Origin: CBEULR01 sp965544035
Lineage (GTDB): Bacteria > Bacillota > Desulfotomaculia > Desulfotomaculales > Desulforudaceae
Assembly: GCA_965544035.1 (NCBI GenBank)
Contig: CBEULR010000002.1
Coordinates: forward strand, 62,001 to 126,000
DNA: 64,000 bases
Direction: 5' to 3'
Below are positions 43,449 through 51,134 of the stretch, one piece after another; position 1 is the stretch's first letter; each line of letters starts with the position of its first letter. Under the pieces are notes generated by a model. The model made no database searches and was not told where the DNA came from. It worked only from the letters and a program-made list of their open reading frames with translations. The position numbers and the translations under genes were made by a program.

Positions 43449-43469
43449 AAGCCTTGCAGGACAAGGCTT
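43449..43469 (-). terminator. Rho-independent terminator
   Basis: An 8-bp perfect stem (43449-43456 with 43462-43469) is followed by ATTTTTG on the minus strand. It lies between the IsrB element and the first conjugation gene and could act as a terminator for upstream transcripts or an attenuator. Confidence 0.65.
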
Positions 43470-43494
43470 TGGAGTGGTTTTTAATTTTGTCATG

Positions 43495-43552
43495 GTGACA
43501 TGTCTACCCCCCACCATGAACACTAAAACCCCGGGAGGGGGGTACATGTGAC
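43495..43552. repeat. Long imperfect inverted repeat upstream of the conjugation operon
   Basis: 43495-43512 (GTGACATGTCTACCCCCC) is nearly complementary to 43537-43552 (GGGGGGTACATGTGAC), with a 24-base loop containing CCCCGGGA. It lies about 120 bases ahead of the operon's first gene. Possible roles are a transfer origin, an operator or a leader structure. Confidence 0.5.
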
Positions 43553-43651
43553 AAAAAGACACAATTCGATAATGGCTTCAAACCGTTGGGACTGTTGGGC
43601 TATTTTTGTCAGAAAGGATACTGACAAAAATACTGACGAAATTCAAGAATT

Positions 43652-44728
43652 TCACCCGCAGGATTCCTCTGAATTTATTCGGGGGAGGAATGCGGGCTTC
43701 ACCTCCTTATAGGAAAATCCTGTTGACCTAGCCAGCAGGCGTATTTTCTTCGGGCTGAACTGGCCTATTCTTTTACCGTCGGCATCGGCTACCCCGACCG
43801 CTTTGGTCCTCTCTGTTGGTAGGCCACATATCCAGCCCTGGTACACCACCCCGGCCTTTTCAGCAACTACCCAGTCTCCCTTACGGAAAAACCCGCCGTT
43901 GGTAGTGCCGCCGAAACGGGGCCGGACAGCACCTTTCCGAAAGTTTTGCCGGTGTAGGCACCGTCGTGCATACCGAAGACGACGCCAGACAAAGAACGGT
44001 GCACCGGGGTTATTGTCGCAATCGGTGACACCCATCAGCATTGCCACCGCATCGTGCGCGTGGGTCTCCGGAACCTGCTCCCACTTCCTTGCAGTGAATT
44101 TCGGCAGGCCAAACTTTTCCCGCCAGAAATCTGTGTCAGAAACCTCGACTAGTTTCAGGTCGGCCAATTTCCTGTATTCGGCGTAGGTAAGTGTTTTACC
44201 GATCTCTACAGTGGAAAAGAACTTGCCGTTGCGGTTTTTGTAGTGGTTGAAACGCACGTCTTCAGCGATGATTAGCTTGATCGGGTAGATTTCGCATAGC
44301 TCCCGAATAGCTTTCAGTCGGGTTTCGACCTTGGATTTTTGAGTGGGAGCCAGCCAATAGTTTTTTCTTTTACGGTTATTGAATCTCTTTGGCCTGCGGG
44401 GCGTGTTGCGGTGTCTCCTTGCCCGGCGCAGGTTTCTCCTGGCCTCCATCTTTTGGGGCACATCGTCAGGAAGAAAAACCATCGCCCTGAGTTCGATGCG
44501 CGTATGGGACGCCACAGCCACGCCGTCGTACTTCGCGCCGGGGTCGTTGGCCAGAGCCATAGGCTGGGTTTGGGTGCCCACAGGACGGGTCATGTGAATG
44601 TAGAATAGTCCCAGCCTATTTCTACGGGGTTTTGCGAGTCCGTCTTCGATAAGCAGTCTTGCCTTTCTTGGGGTGGTGGGCATAAGCGGTTTGTTGTTTA
44701 TGTCCACCACCGGAACTCTTTGGGTCAT
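43652..44728 (-). CDS. isrB: IsrB, RuvC-only IscB-family nickase
   Basis: 358 residues, typical of IsrB. The N terminus carries the PLMP motif (residues 14-17, VVDINNKPLMPTTPRKAR). RuvC residues are D62 (ANDPGAKYDGVAV), E156 (LIIAEDVRF) and H223-D226 (THAHDAVAM). An arginine-rich bridge helix spans residues 96-122. No HNH domain is inserted between E156 and D226, which separates it from IscB. IsrB proteins nick DNA guided by an omega-RNA and are the likely ancestors of the Cas9 line. The last 15 residues are encoded by the transposon end. Confidence 0.85.
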   Translation of the reverse strand: MTQRVPVVDINNKPLMPTTPRKARLLIEDGLAKPRRNRLGLFYIHMTRPVGTQTQPMALANDPGAKYDGVAVASHTRIELRAMVFLPDDVPQKMEARRNLRRARRHRNTPRRPKRFNNRKRKNYWLAPTQKSKVETRLKAIRELCEIYPIKLIIAEDVRFNHYKNRNGKFFSTVEIGKTLTYAEYRKLADLKLVEVSDTDFWREKFGLPKFTARKWEQVPETHAHDAVAMLMGVTDCDNNPGAPFFVWRRLRYARRCLHRQNFRKGAVRPRFGGTTNGGFFRKGDWVVAEKAGVVYQGWICGLPTERTKAVGVADADGKRIGQFSPKKIRLLARSTGFSYKEVKPAFLPRINSEESCG

Positions 44729-44977
44729 GCGGATACTCCGCCTCCTCTCGGAGTGATTGTCGCTTCGGCGTTGCCTGGGTGGCTTAGCACGGTTCCGTGC
44801 GCGGCATTAAGCGATTCTGCCTCACATAGTCCGGGCTAGCGAAACACCCGGAAGTGATTAGTTAGCCACCTAGGGCCGCTGCTTGGTTGCCACCAAGCCG
44901 CCTAGTCAACCAGTTGCCCCTGCCCCCGCCAAGGCAGGCCCCCGACAAGCCTCTGACTTCAGTCAGGGGTGATTGAC
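44729..44977 (-). ncRNA. Putative IsrB omega-RNA
   Basis: This 249-base GC-rich region upstream of isrB contains no gene but many hairpins. IscB/IsrB omega-RNAs are encoded here, with the guide taken from DNA beyond the element end, so the guide would come from bases right of 44977. The deletion derivative at 19078-19411 preserves this region almost base for base with few substitutions. Confidence 0.65.
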
Positions 44978-45014
44978 AAGCCTTGAGACTGAAGGGTTTG
45001 GGGTACTGACAAAA

Positions 45015-46148
45015 TTAGGACAGGAAAAAGCGCACGGTCGGGCGACCGCGTTTCCCTTTGGGACGTTCAGGAATCACTTTACCGGACTCAATCAAATAAT
45101 CAATCGCGTCCTGAAACGCGGCACGCGGAACGCAAACGATGCGCAGTATATCTCGGGCCGTGCAACCCGGCTTGCGTTCAATCTGCCCAATCACACGTTG
45201 GCACAGGCGCTCAAAACTTGAATAGGACAGCCTTCTGACTATGGCTTCTGCGTTTTTGAAGAAAACTTCGGCGTATGCGCAGCCTTTTCGGACGGCGTCC
45301 GGATGTAGAGATAAAAGCGGTTCGCCCGGATGACGTTCTGCCTGGATTAAAAGCGCGGTTTTGAGCGCCACGGTTTCAAGCCGCACAGCGAAGGGTACCA
45401 AGTCCCGAACGCAGTCTTTCAGCTGATCCCTGAAGCTGTAGAACCACTCGGCGTAAGTGTCGTAGGCCGCGGTGCCCTCTTCCAGAACGATTTGGCCGCT
45501 GCACCGGCTTATTTCCCGAAGTATCTCCACCAGGGTTGACGGAACAACCAACTCCGGCGGAACCGGAAAGGGCGTGCGGGGTTTCCCGAACACGTAGCAG
45601 AATCGCGGCAGGAATCCGCCGCCGGCATCGTTTTCGGAAATGTGCACCTCTAACCATTCGGGAGTGCTGGCCGACAGCATAGAGATATAGGGATTTGCGG
45701 CGCAGTATTCTTTGACGCGGCCTTTGGCGTCTTTTCTAATACGCTTAAACAGGCGCGGGCAGTCGTAGAGTTCGGCCATGTCCTGCTTTAAGCCCAGGGC
45801 GTAGCTCCTAGCCAGGGAGCCAAGCCAACCGCCGAGTTCACCCAATGCGAACAGCCCCTGCGGATTTGCAGAAAGGGTTTCGTAAAACGATTCCGGCGTG
45901 ATCCGGTCGGGGAAAGTGTGCACCCCGGCCTCTTCGCAGAGCATGCGGGCAAGGGAAACCGCCGTGCTCTTCCGGGCAACCGACGAGTCACCTAGAAGTA
46001 CGAGCCACAGGTTGGCATAGATGCGGTTGTTGAGACAGACTTTGCGCCCGACAGCCGCGCTTAAACAGGCCAGGGCACCCGCGACCAGGTATTCTTCAGG
46101 TGCATCGGTAGTCTTTTTGGCCCAGCTTACGTAACTTTTGATAAACAA
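45015..46148 (-). CDS. DUF3987-type protein (mobile-element primase/helicase-associated)
   Basis: 377 residues. The N terminus reads YLVAGALACLSAAVGRKVCLNNRIYANLWLVLLGDSSVARKSTAVSLA (quoted in part), the DUF3987 pattern with a P-loop-like GDSSVARKST. The C terminus holds a winged-helix (CQRVIGQIERKPGCTARDILRIV). Such proteins occur in replication modules of phages and ICEs. TTG 46148 has GGGGGG upstream. It follows the 123-residue protein gene in an operon. Confidence 0.7.
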   Translation of the reverse strand: MFIKSYVSWAKKTTDAPEEYLVAGALACLSAAVGRKVCLNNRIYANLWLVLLGDSSVARKSTAVSLARMLCEEAGVHTFPDRITPESFYETLSANPQGLFALGELGGWLGSLARSYALGLKQDMAELYDCPRLFKRIRKDAKGRVKEYCAANPYISMLSASTPEWLEVHISENDAGGGFLPRFCYVFGKPRTPFPVPPELVVPSTLVEILREISRCSGQIVLEEGTAAYDTYAEWFYSFRDQLKDCVRDLVPFAVRLETVALKTALLIQAERHPGEPLLSLHPDAVRKGCAYAEVFFKNAEAIVRRLSYSSFERLCQRVIGQIERKPGCTARDILRIVCVPRAAFQDAIDYLIESGKVIPERPKGKRGRPTVRFFLS

Positions 46149-46163
46149 TAGATCACCCCCCTT

Positions 46164-46535
46164 TTAGCTGGCCCGCTTATGCTGATCGGAATTAACCCCG
46201 CCGGACAGGATGAGTTTATATCCGTTTTTGTCTGCAACCAGGAGCCCGTGTTTAATCAGGAGCTCGGTCATACTCCCCGGACGTGGTTCAGAAAGGCTCC
46301 ACGGACGCTTAACGTGTTCGCGCCAGAAATTAAAACCCCGACCGTCCGGTGATTTGAGGACTATCGGGTCTAGAAATTCGGGGTTCGTCTCGGTCATCAC
46401 CCTGGGGGCAAACTTTCCAAACCTTTCTCGAAAGTGGGCCAGGGCATTTCCCAGAGAGCCGTATTCTTCCTCCAAAGCGGCCCGCACTTTGGGGTGGAGG
46501 GCAGTTTTCAAGTGAATTTGAATGTCTATGTTCAA
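46164..46535 (-). CDS. Mobile-element protein, paralogue of 21236-21628
   Basis: 123 residues from TTG 46535, ten bases after GGAG. It shares EYGSLGNALAHFRERFGKFAP, FLDPIVLKSPDGRG and RPWSLSEPRPGSMTELL patterns with the protein beside cas12m. Its place just before the DUF3987 gene suggests an accessory role in element replication. Confidence 0.6.
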   Translation of the reverse strand: MNIDIQIHLKTALHPKVRAALEEEYGSLGNALAHFRERFGKFAPRVMTETNPEFLDPIVLKSPDGRGFNFWREHVKRPWSLSEPRPGSMTELLIKHGLLVADKNGYKLILSGGVNSDQHKRAS

Positions 46536-46609
46536 TACTCGTTCACTCCTTCTTTAGTGTCTCAAGCACAAAGTGGCTCTCAAATACCACAAACCTGGAC
46601 AACAAAACA

Positions 46610-46625
46610 CCCGCCGGTTGGCGGG
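46610..46625 (-). terminator. Rho-independent terminator
   Basis: A 6-bp GC stem (46610-46615 with 46620-46625) is followed by TGTTTTGTTG on the minus strand. It probably ends the PmeII-like restriction gene transcript (46715-47434). Confidence 0.6.
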
Positions 46626-46714
46626 CATCAAACATGGTGCGTATATTCCCAAATTATTAACAGCATTTAGGATTCGCTATATCTTCTGCTATAATATTAT
46701 TGCAAAAATACAGC

Positions 46715-47434
46715 TTATTTCCCGCTGTTAAACTTAATCCATTTGTCCCAGCCGATAAACCCATTTTCATCGCAAAACCTTTCGGTAAAATCTCTAGTTA
46801 ACCTATTAATTGCTGCGCCGTATGCCTCTTTATAGTCCTTCGCGTGTTCTTGGGGCTTATCTTTCATAAGTCGGGCAATTTTTAAATAGAATTCGGGGTC
46901 ACCAGTTATTTCTTCCCAAAATGCTTGTCCTGCAATTTCCCGGAAATTCGCCTGGCTTCTAGAAGACTGGCTCTTTTTCCCATAAGCATAACCTACAATT
47001 GGGTCGTAATGCTTTCTATATCCAGCTAAGCGTTTCCTCATTTCTTCAAACGCTTGTTGTTGACGCCTCTTGCTTTGGGCATTGAAAACCGATGTGCCAG
47101 ACTTTACTGCTATAGCTTTTACGCTGTCTTCCGTATGGATGACTATGTCGATAGAATCAGCTAGAGCCTTTTCACCTCCTGAAGCAGCTAGCGCTACCTC
47201 TTCAAAAAAGATATTCCCGAACAGCGTCTCTTCGGACGAAGACATGAAGGCAAGGACTAGTTCTTGCACCACTTCTGCTGCCACCGTAACCCCTTTGCCC
47301 CTGAAAAGGTAGGGGTTTTTCCGCTTTAGTAGGTAATTTAAAGAGAGGGTGTTTAACTTCTCAATGCGTCTATCATAAAACTTATCTAGGGCGTTACTGA
47401 TTGCCTTTTCAATTTGATTCGGCGTAACATTCAT
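46715..47434 (-). CDS. PmeII-type restriction endonuclease
   Basis: About 240 residues with the PmeII-family N terminus LSLNYLLKRKNPYLFRGKG and a nuclease core in which DSIDIVIHTEDSVKAIAVKSG provides Asp and a xVK-type lysine. It follows the C5 methyltransferase with a 26-base overlap, so the two form a type II restriction-modification pair. ATG 47434 has GGTGG upstream. Confidence 0.7.
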   Translation of the reverse strand: MNVTPNQIEKAISNALDKFYDRRIEKLNTLSLNYLLKRKNPYLFRGKGVTVAAEVVQELVLAFMSSSEETLFGNIFFEEVALAASGGEKALADSIDIVIHTEDSVKAIAVKSGTSVFNAQSKRRQQQAFEEMRKRLAGYRKHYDPIVGYAYGKKSQSSRSQANFREIAGQAFWEEITGDPEFYLKIARLMKDKPQEHAKDYKEAYGAAINRLTRDFTERFCDENGFIGWDKWIKFNSGK

Positions 47435-48590
47435 AATTTCCACCTTCTTCTCGGACACGCATTCTCTTAGTATTAACAATATATGACCCTTCTGCTACCG
47501 CCAATATTGATTTGCCAACTGCTTCTGCAAGGCCAACGGGAACCGCATTTCCAATCTGTTTGTATTTTTCGGCCAAAGAACCTGATAAAACATAGTCATC
47601 AGGGAATTGTTGAATTGCAAGGTACTCTCTTACGCTCAGCGGCCTGTCGTATTTGGGGTGACATAAGCAGGTCGACTTGTGGATAGGGCTTGTTACCAAA
47701 GTAGGCGAAGGTTCGTCATAAGACAACCTCCTATAGAAGCCTGTTTTCCCTCCGTCTGATTTATAAGCTCCTCCCATAGCTTTTGGTAGAAGCTCTTGTG
47801 GTAAGTCTCTCCAATTACCTCCAGGTGGAACTAGCCTCAAATATTTCAACCTATGTTCGGTGAAAGTAGCGCATTCACCCGGTTCGTCTTCTAAATGTTT
47901 AATAGCGTCCCCAAGTGTCCTCCACCTATATTGTTTCTCTTGGTGAATTTGGAAGTGCGTTGGTTTGGGAAGGAAAACCCCTTCGTGGTCTCTAGAACCT
48001 AAAATAAAAAGCCTCTCCCTAAACTGCGGTACTCCGTAATCTACTGCATTGAGGACACCCCATACTATTTCGTAACCTAATTTTTCGAATTCTTTTAGGA
48101 CTACCTTGAACGCTGAGCCTTTTTCTTCTTCCGGCAACAAGTCCTTCCGGTTCCTCTCTTCCCAAGGGACATGTTTAATTCGTGCATTAGTTAAGCCGAC
48201 AACATTTTCCATTATAAAGAAGCGCGGTTGTAGACCCGCAATTAAACGGACATAGTCCATAAATAAGCTCCCTCGGGGGTCTTTGATTGAGAGCCGGAGG
48301 CCAGCAGTGCTATAAGGTTGACAAGGGGGTCCACCGCTTACTAAGAATGGCTCTCCTTTTTTAAGCCCGGTTACCGACAATATTTCGTCTGCTGTTAAAT
48401 CTCGCACGTCTTTACAAAAAGTTGGGAGTTCTCTAAAGTTTTGTTTTATGGTATTTACCATAGTTTCGTCAACATCATTCGCAAAGACGACTTTAAAGCC
48501 AGCTTTTTCTAAGCCTATGTCTAATCCCATTGCGCCTGAAAACAAAGATATTACATACCGGTCGCTTTGGCCCCTGCTAGAACCCTTCAC
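47409..48590 (-). CDS. DNA (cytosine-5)-methyltransferase
   Basis: 393 residues. Motif I is YVISLFSGAMGLDIGL; motif IV is GGPPCQPYS with catalytic Cys90; motif VI is MENVVGL; motif VIII QFRERLFILG; the C-terminal motifs are SVREYLAIQQFPDDY and QIGNAVPVGLAEAV. GTG 48590 overlaps the HTH gene stop by 4 bases (ATGTGA), the same architecture as at 13776. Base composition is AT-richer than the conjugation genes. Confidence 0.9.
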   Translation of the reverse strand: MKGSSRGQSDRYVISLFSGAMGLDIGLEKAGFKVVFANDVDETMVNTIKQNFRELPTFCKDVRDLTADEILSVTGLKKGEPFLVSGGPPCQPYSTAGLRLSIKDPRGSLFMDYVRLIAGLQPRFFIMENVVGLTNARIKHVPWEERNRKDLLPEEEKGSAFKVVLKEFEKLGYEIVWGVLNAVDYGVPQFRERLFILGSRDHEGVFLPKPTHFQIHQEKQYRWRTLGDAIKHLEDEPGECATFTEHRLKYLRLVPPGGNWRDLPQELLPKAMGGAYKSDGGKTGFYRRLSYDEPSPTLVTSPIHKSTCLCHPKYDRPLSVREYLAIQQFPDDYVLSGSLAEKYKQIGNAVPVGLAEAVGKSILAVAEGSYIVNTKRMRVREEGGNYECYAESN

Positions 48591-48820
48591 ATGTGCGCCC
48601 CCTTTCTCAACTGCTTCTGGGCATTACAATTAGAAAAATCGCCGTTCCTCATTTTCTCAAGAAAAAGAGATAGTTCGTCTACTGAGAACCGGCGATGTCC
48701 GCCTGCGGTACGATATGCTTTTATTAATCCCGCTTTTTCGTACCTGTAAATGGTGCTCTGTGAAACACCAAGTATTTCAACAGCCTTGCTCAGAGGTACA
48801 AAATCGGATTTGGCTGCCAA
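48587..48820 (-). CDS. MerR/excisionase-type HTH protein, near-duplicate of 13546-13776
   Basis: 77 residues from TTG 48820 with GTGGAG upstream. It differs from the copy at 13546 at only a handful of positions over the HTH region (KSDFVPLSKAVEILGVSQST then IYRYEKAG) and in its last few residues. The two copies precede different C5 methyltransferases. The open frame continues upstream into a methyltransferase fragment (48821-49018), but the TTG matches the start inferred in the first copy. Confidence 0.65.
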   Translation of the reverse strand: MAAKSDFVPLSKAVEILGVSQSTIYRYEKAGLIKAYRTAGGHRRFSVDELSLFLEKMRNGDFSNCNAQKQLRKGAHM

Positions 48821-49018
48821 ACAATACTCCACTTCGGGCTTGTCTGGGCAGATATTGCGCCTGAAGGTAGCGCACGCATCTTTGTCAAAGTCGGTAGCCC
48901 ATACGTGCTGAAACGAAAAGGTTTCACCGTTGTGCATGATACATGCCAGTTTAGCGCCCATCCCAATGCCGCCCGGACCCGAGAAGAGCTCTCCTAGACG
49001 AAACTGCATATTTTTCAC
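48821..49018 (-). pseudogene. Truncated C5 methyltransferase N terminus fused in frame to the HTH gene
   Basis: From ATG 49018 (MKNMQFRLGELFSGPGGIGMGAKLA, partly quoted) to the HTH start, about 66 residues contain motif I FSGPGGIGMG and TDFDKDA of a C5 methyltransferase different from both complete ones here. It lacks motif IV and everything after. The HTH-methyltransferase-PmeII cassette seems to have entered this gene, leaving an in-frame fusion. A fused 143-residue product is possible. Confidence 0.6.
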
Positions 49019-49080
49019 CCTTCCAAATCCTAAATGGGTATTCGTTGTCTATAGATGCAATTCCTGCGAAAAGCTTGAAC

Positions 49081-49240
49081 TTATGAGGGAGTTTTGAACA
49101 ACTGATGTACGGCCAAGGGGAAGGCGTGTCCTTTTCCGTCCACCAAAATACCGCACCACAAACACACAAATGTCTCACGCCTTCCGCCAAGTGAGGGCAT
49201 ACCCGTTCCAAATAGGTCGGGGTAGCCGCACTTTAGACAT
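49081..49240 (-). pseudogene. Zinc-ribbon protein remnant, paralogue of 50189-50398
   Basis: One minus-strand frame reads CLKCGYPDLFGTGMPSLGGR... FVCLWCGILVDG and ends at 49081. It matches CPECGYPALTGTGMTSFGG and LVCLECGALLDG of the intact protein at 50189-50398. There is no start codon upstream before a stop, so it is a broken copy. Confidence 0.5.
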
Positions 49241-49355
49241 ACGGCTCAGGCAAACTTATGTATCCACCCTTTCTTGCTTTCCTTTGTGTTGACATTGTGT
49301 GCCCACTGTGCTACCATATAATTGGAAGCATTAAACCATGAAAGGAGTCTTGAAA

Positions 49356-49751
49356 ATGAACACCCAGCTGATTAACCCTGACACCATTGAGCTATCCCAC
49401 GATGCTGATGACACATGGAAACTCGACAAATTGATTGAAAGCATGAAAGATCGCGGCTGGCAGGGAAGGCCTATATTGGTTGTTTCCAATGATGATGGAC
49501 TAACAGCAATCACCGGTAACCATCGCCTTATGGCCGCAATATGGGCCGGCCTGGATGCAATTCCCGCCTATGTTATGGACGTGCACGACCATATTCCCGG
49601 TCTTGACGGCTACTGTGGAGTCTGCGGAATCTCATGCTGGGTCGAAGGGCTATTGGAATCCTGGAACGACGGGTTGCGCCTGGATGCCATTAAACAATCA
49701 GGCGATGAAGAGGCGATAAAGATTATGAGAGCCGAAATCGATCCAAAATAA
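49356..49751 (+). CDS. ParB/Srx-like nuclease-domain protein
   Basis: 131 residues from ATG 49356 with GGAG eight bases upstream. It contains DKLIESMKDRGWQGRPILVV and ITGNHRLMAAIWAGLDAIPAYVMD, the ParB/Srx core (GxHR). The C-terminal third has CGVCGISC, a small possible metal-binding segment. A possible promoter lies at 49295-49322 (TTGTGT, 16 bases, TATAAT). It is followed by a CopG-like gene. A maintenance or DNA-modification-related role is possible. Confidence 0.6.
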   Translation: MNTQLINPDTIELSHDADDTWKLDKLIESMKDRGWQGRPILVVSNDDGLTAITGNHRLMAAIWAGLDAIPAYVMDVHDHIPGLDGYCGVCGISCWVEGLLESWNDGLRLDAIKQSGDEEAIKIMRAEIDPK

Positions 49752-49764
49752 GGGGTGTCTTCAG

Positions 49765-49947
49765 GTGTCTCGATTGCATATCAGAGTCAGCCCGGAGTTC
49801 TTGGAAAGACTAGAAGCTTACTGCCGACACCATGGAGTGGACAAAACAGCAGTAGTCAAGATTGCCATTGTTGAGTATTTGGATCGCCGAGAAAAACAGC
49901 ACACCGAAAATCTTCGGCACGATGACTCATTGAGAAATTCAGATTAA
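49765..49947 (+). CDS. Ribbon-helix-helix (CopG-like) protein
   Basis: 60 residues from GTG 49765. The pattern LHIRVSPEFLERLEAYCRHHGVDKTAVVKIAIVEYL (quoted in part) is a MetJ/Arc/CopG ribbon-helix-helix domain. It lies 13 bases after the ParB-like gene and is probably cotranscribed. It is likely a local repressor. The 240 bases after it (49948-50188) contain nothing I can assign. Confidence 0.6.
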   Translation: MSRLHIRVSPEFLERLEAYCRHHGVDKTAVVKIAIVEYLDRREKQHTENLRHDDSLRNSD

Positions 49948-50188
49948 GATGCACTGATCTATGCCATCATACCCGAGGGTGATTGACGGCGCGTTTTGAA
50001 GAAGCGTGATGTCTACTCCCTGCTAATAGATTGACCAAGCTCGGACCCCGCTTATAGGACGGCCACCGCCCTGCAGGCGCTGCACCCGTTAAGGTGGGCA
50101 GAAAAACGACGAACAAGATCCGGGGCCTTATCGCCGGTTCCCGGTTTGCTCAAGCCGCTCCCTCCTTATACGAAATTAAAATTCGCTC

Positions 50189-50398
50189 TTATGGGGGCGA
50201 ATTCCTCCAGCTTATGCGAAGTTTTCCACCGTAATATTTCGCATAAGGGACATTATGCGTAATCAGTAAGACCCCGTCCAGCAGCGCGCCGCACTCTAAA
50301 CACACAAGCTTTTCCGGCGCGCCTCCGAACGAGGTCATCCCGGTTCCGGTCAGGGCCGGATACCCGCACTCTGGACACACGATGCACCCTTCATCCAC
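50189..50398 (-). CDS. Zinc-ribbon protein
   Basis: 69 residues from GTG 50398, nine bases after GGAGG. Two CxxC pairs (CPEC, CLEC) separated by about 23 residues form a zinc ribbon. The C-terminal tail is basic. A broken paralogue lies at 49081-49240. It follows the hypothetical protein gene at 50412-50816 with a 13-base gap. Confidence 0.55.
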   Translation of the reverse strand: MDEGCIVCPECGYPALTGTGMTSFGGAPEKLVCLECGALLDGVLLITHNVPYAKYYGGKLRISWRNSPP

Positions 50399-50411
50399 CC
50401 AAAACCACCTC

Positions 50412-50816
50412 CTACAGCGCCGCGCGTACTTTTGCCCGGTGCTTTACCCGGACGTGGGTTTTCCTGTACCAGTTGCGCCACTCCCGGTCGCCGTTAAAGG
50501 TCAAGACGACCAGCGCCCCGTCCCTATCCCGGCGCACCAGGGCGTAGAGCCCCTGCCAGCACACTTCGTAGGCGCCGCCGGGGCGCTTCCCGACCGGTTT
50601 TCCCTTAAGGGCAGCCTGGATCAAAAAACGTTCTGCGTCTTTGACCGACGGTTTTCCGGCCCTTCTCCAGTCGTTTAATCTTTCCACGGCGTGCTTCGTG
50701 ACCAGCACCTTCTGGTCCTGGTTGTCTTTACCACCCTGAGCCACTTTGAACTTATTCCGGCGTGCAATCAGATCACTGAAAGACTTGAGGCTGATTTTCA
50801 ATTCCACCAACAACAC
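50412..50816 (-). CDS. Hypothetical protein of the element's right end
   Basis: About 134 residues. The sequence is basic and includes YEVCWQGLYALVRRDRDGALVVLTFNGDREWRNWYRK, resembling RelE/BrnT-like or barrel-type small toxin folds only vaguely. I recognise no family. The start (GTG/TTG region near 50816) has AGGAGG upstream. A terminator precedes it at 50850-50873. Confidence 0.45.
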   Translation of the reverse strand: MLLVELKISLKSFSDLIARRNKFKVAQGGKDNQDQKVLVTKHAVERLNDWRRAGKPSVKDAERFLIQAALKGKPVGKRPGGAYEVCWQGLYALVRRDRDGALVVLTFNGDREWRNWYRKTHVRVKHRAKVRAAL

Positions 50817-50849
50817 CTCCTGCGAGAATGTGGTTCAAAAAGAAAAAAA

Positions 50850-50873
50850 GCCGGAGCGTTTCCAACTCCGGGC
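50850..50873 (-). terminator. Rho-independent terminator or attenuator
   Basis: A stem of seven pairs with a one-base bulge (50850-50856 with 50866-50873) is followed on the minus strand by a TTTTTTT run. It lies just ahead of the gene at 50412-50816. Between 50817 and 51134 I see no convincing gene, so it may end a short leader transcript. Confidence 0.5.
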
Positions 50874-51134
50874 CTTCGCGCCGATTCCCACCAACCTTGC
50901 CGTAAAATACATGGGCGCCATCCGGAAAATCCGCTTCCAACTGAACCGGAGCTCCCGGACGAAGCCCACGATTTTGCAACCATTTTGCAACCAAGATTGT
51001 TTTAGACCGGCTTAAAATATCAGGTTTTAACCTGAACCGTTCTGGACTTCCAGTTATTGGATTATCCCCGTCCGGCCTTGTCTTTTCTGGCTTTCAAGCC
51101 CGTCCCCCTGAACGTGGGCTCCCTGCTCGCATTC

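Larger units (their letters stand above)
43643..44977 (-). mobile_element. Autonomous IsrB transposon (IS200/IS605-like)
   Basis: The element starts with TCAAGAATTTCACCCGCAGG and its hairpin, and ends with the GACTTCAGTCAGGGGTGATTGAC hairpin end (quoted only in part elsewhere). It contains isrB and its upstream omega-RNA region but no TnpA. Two deletion derivatives (19078-19411, 23689-23998) share both ends, which defines the borders by comparison. Confidence 0.8.

Noticed and set aside
43652..44728. IscB or a small Cas9
   Set aside because: There is no HNH domain between the RuvC-II glutamate and the RuvC-III HxxD motif, and the length is that of IsrB.
49295..49322. TTGACA at 49289-49294 as -35 box of the ParB-like gene
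   Set aside because: It is 22 bases from the TATAAT box, too far for a usual sigma-A promoter. The TTGTGT at 49295 with 16-base spacing fits better.
50773..50994. A 73-residue minus-strand frame ahead of the gene at 50412-50816
   Set aside because: It runs through a terminator hairpin and the next gene's ribosome site, and its sequence looks like a by-product of these. At most a short leader peptide could be real.
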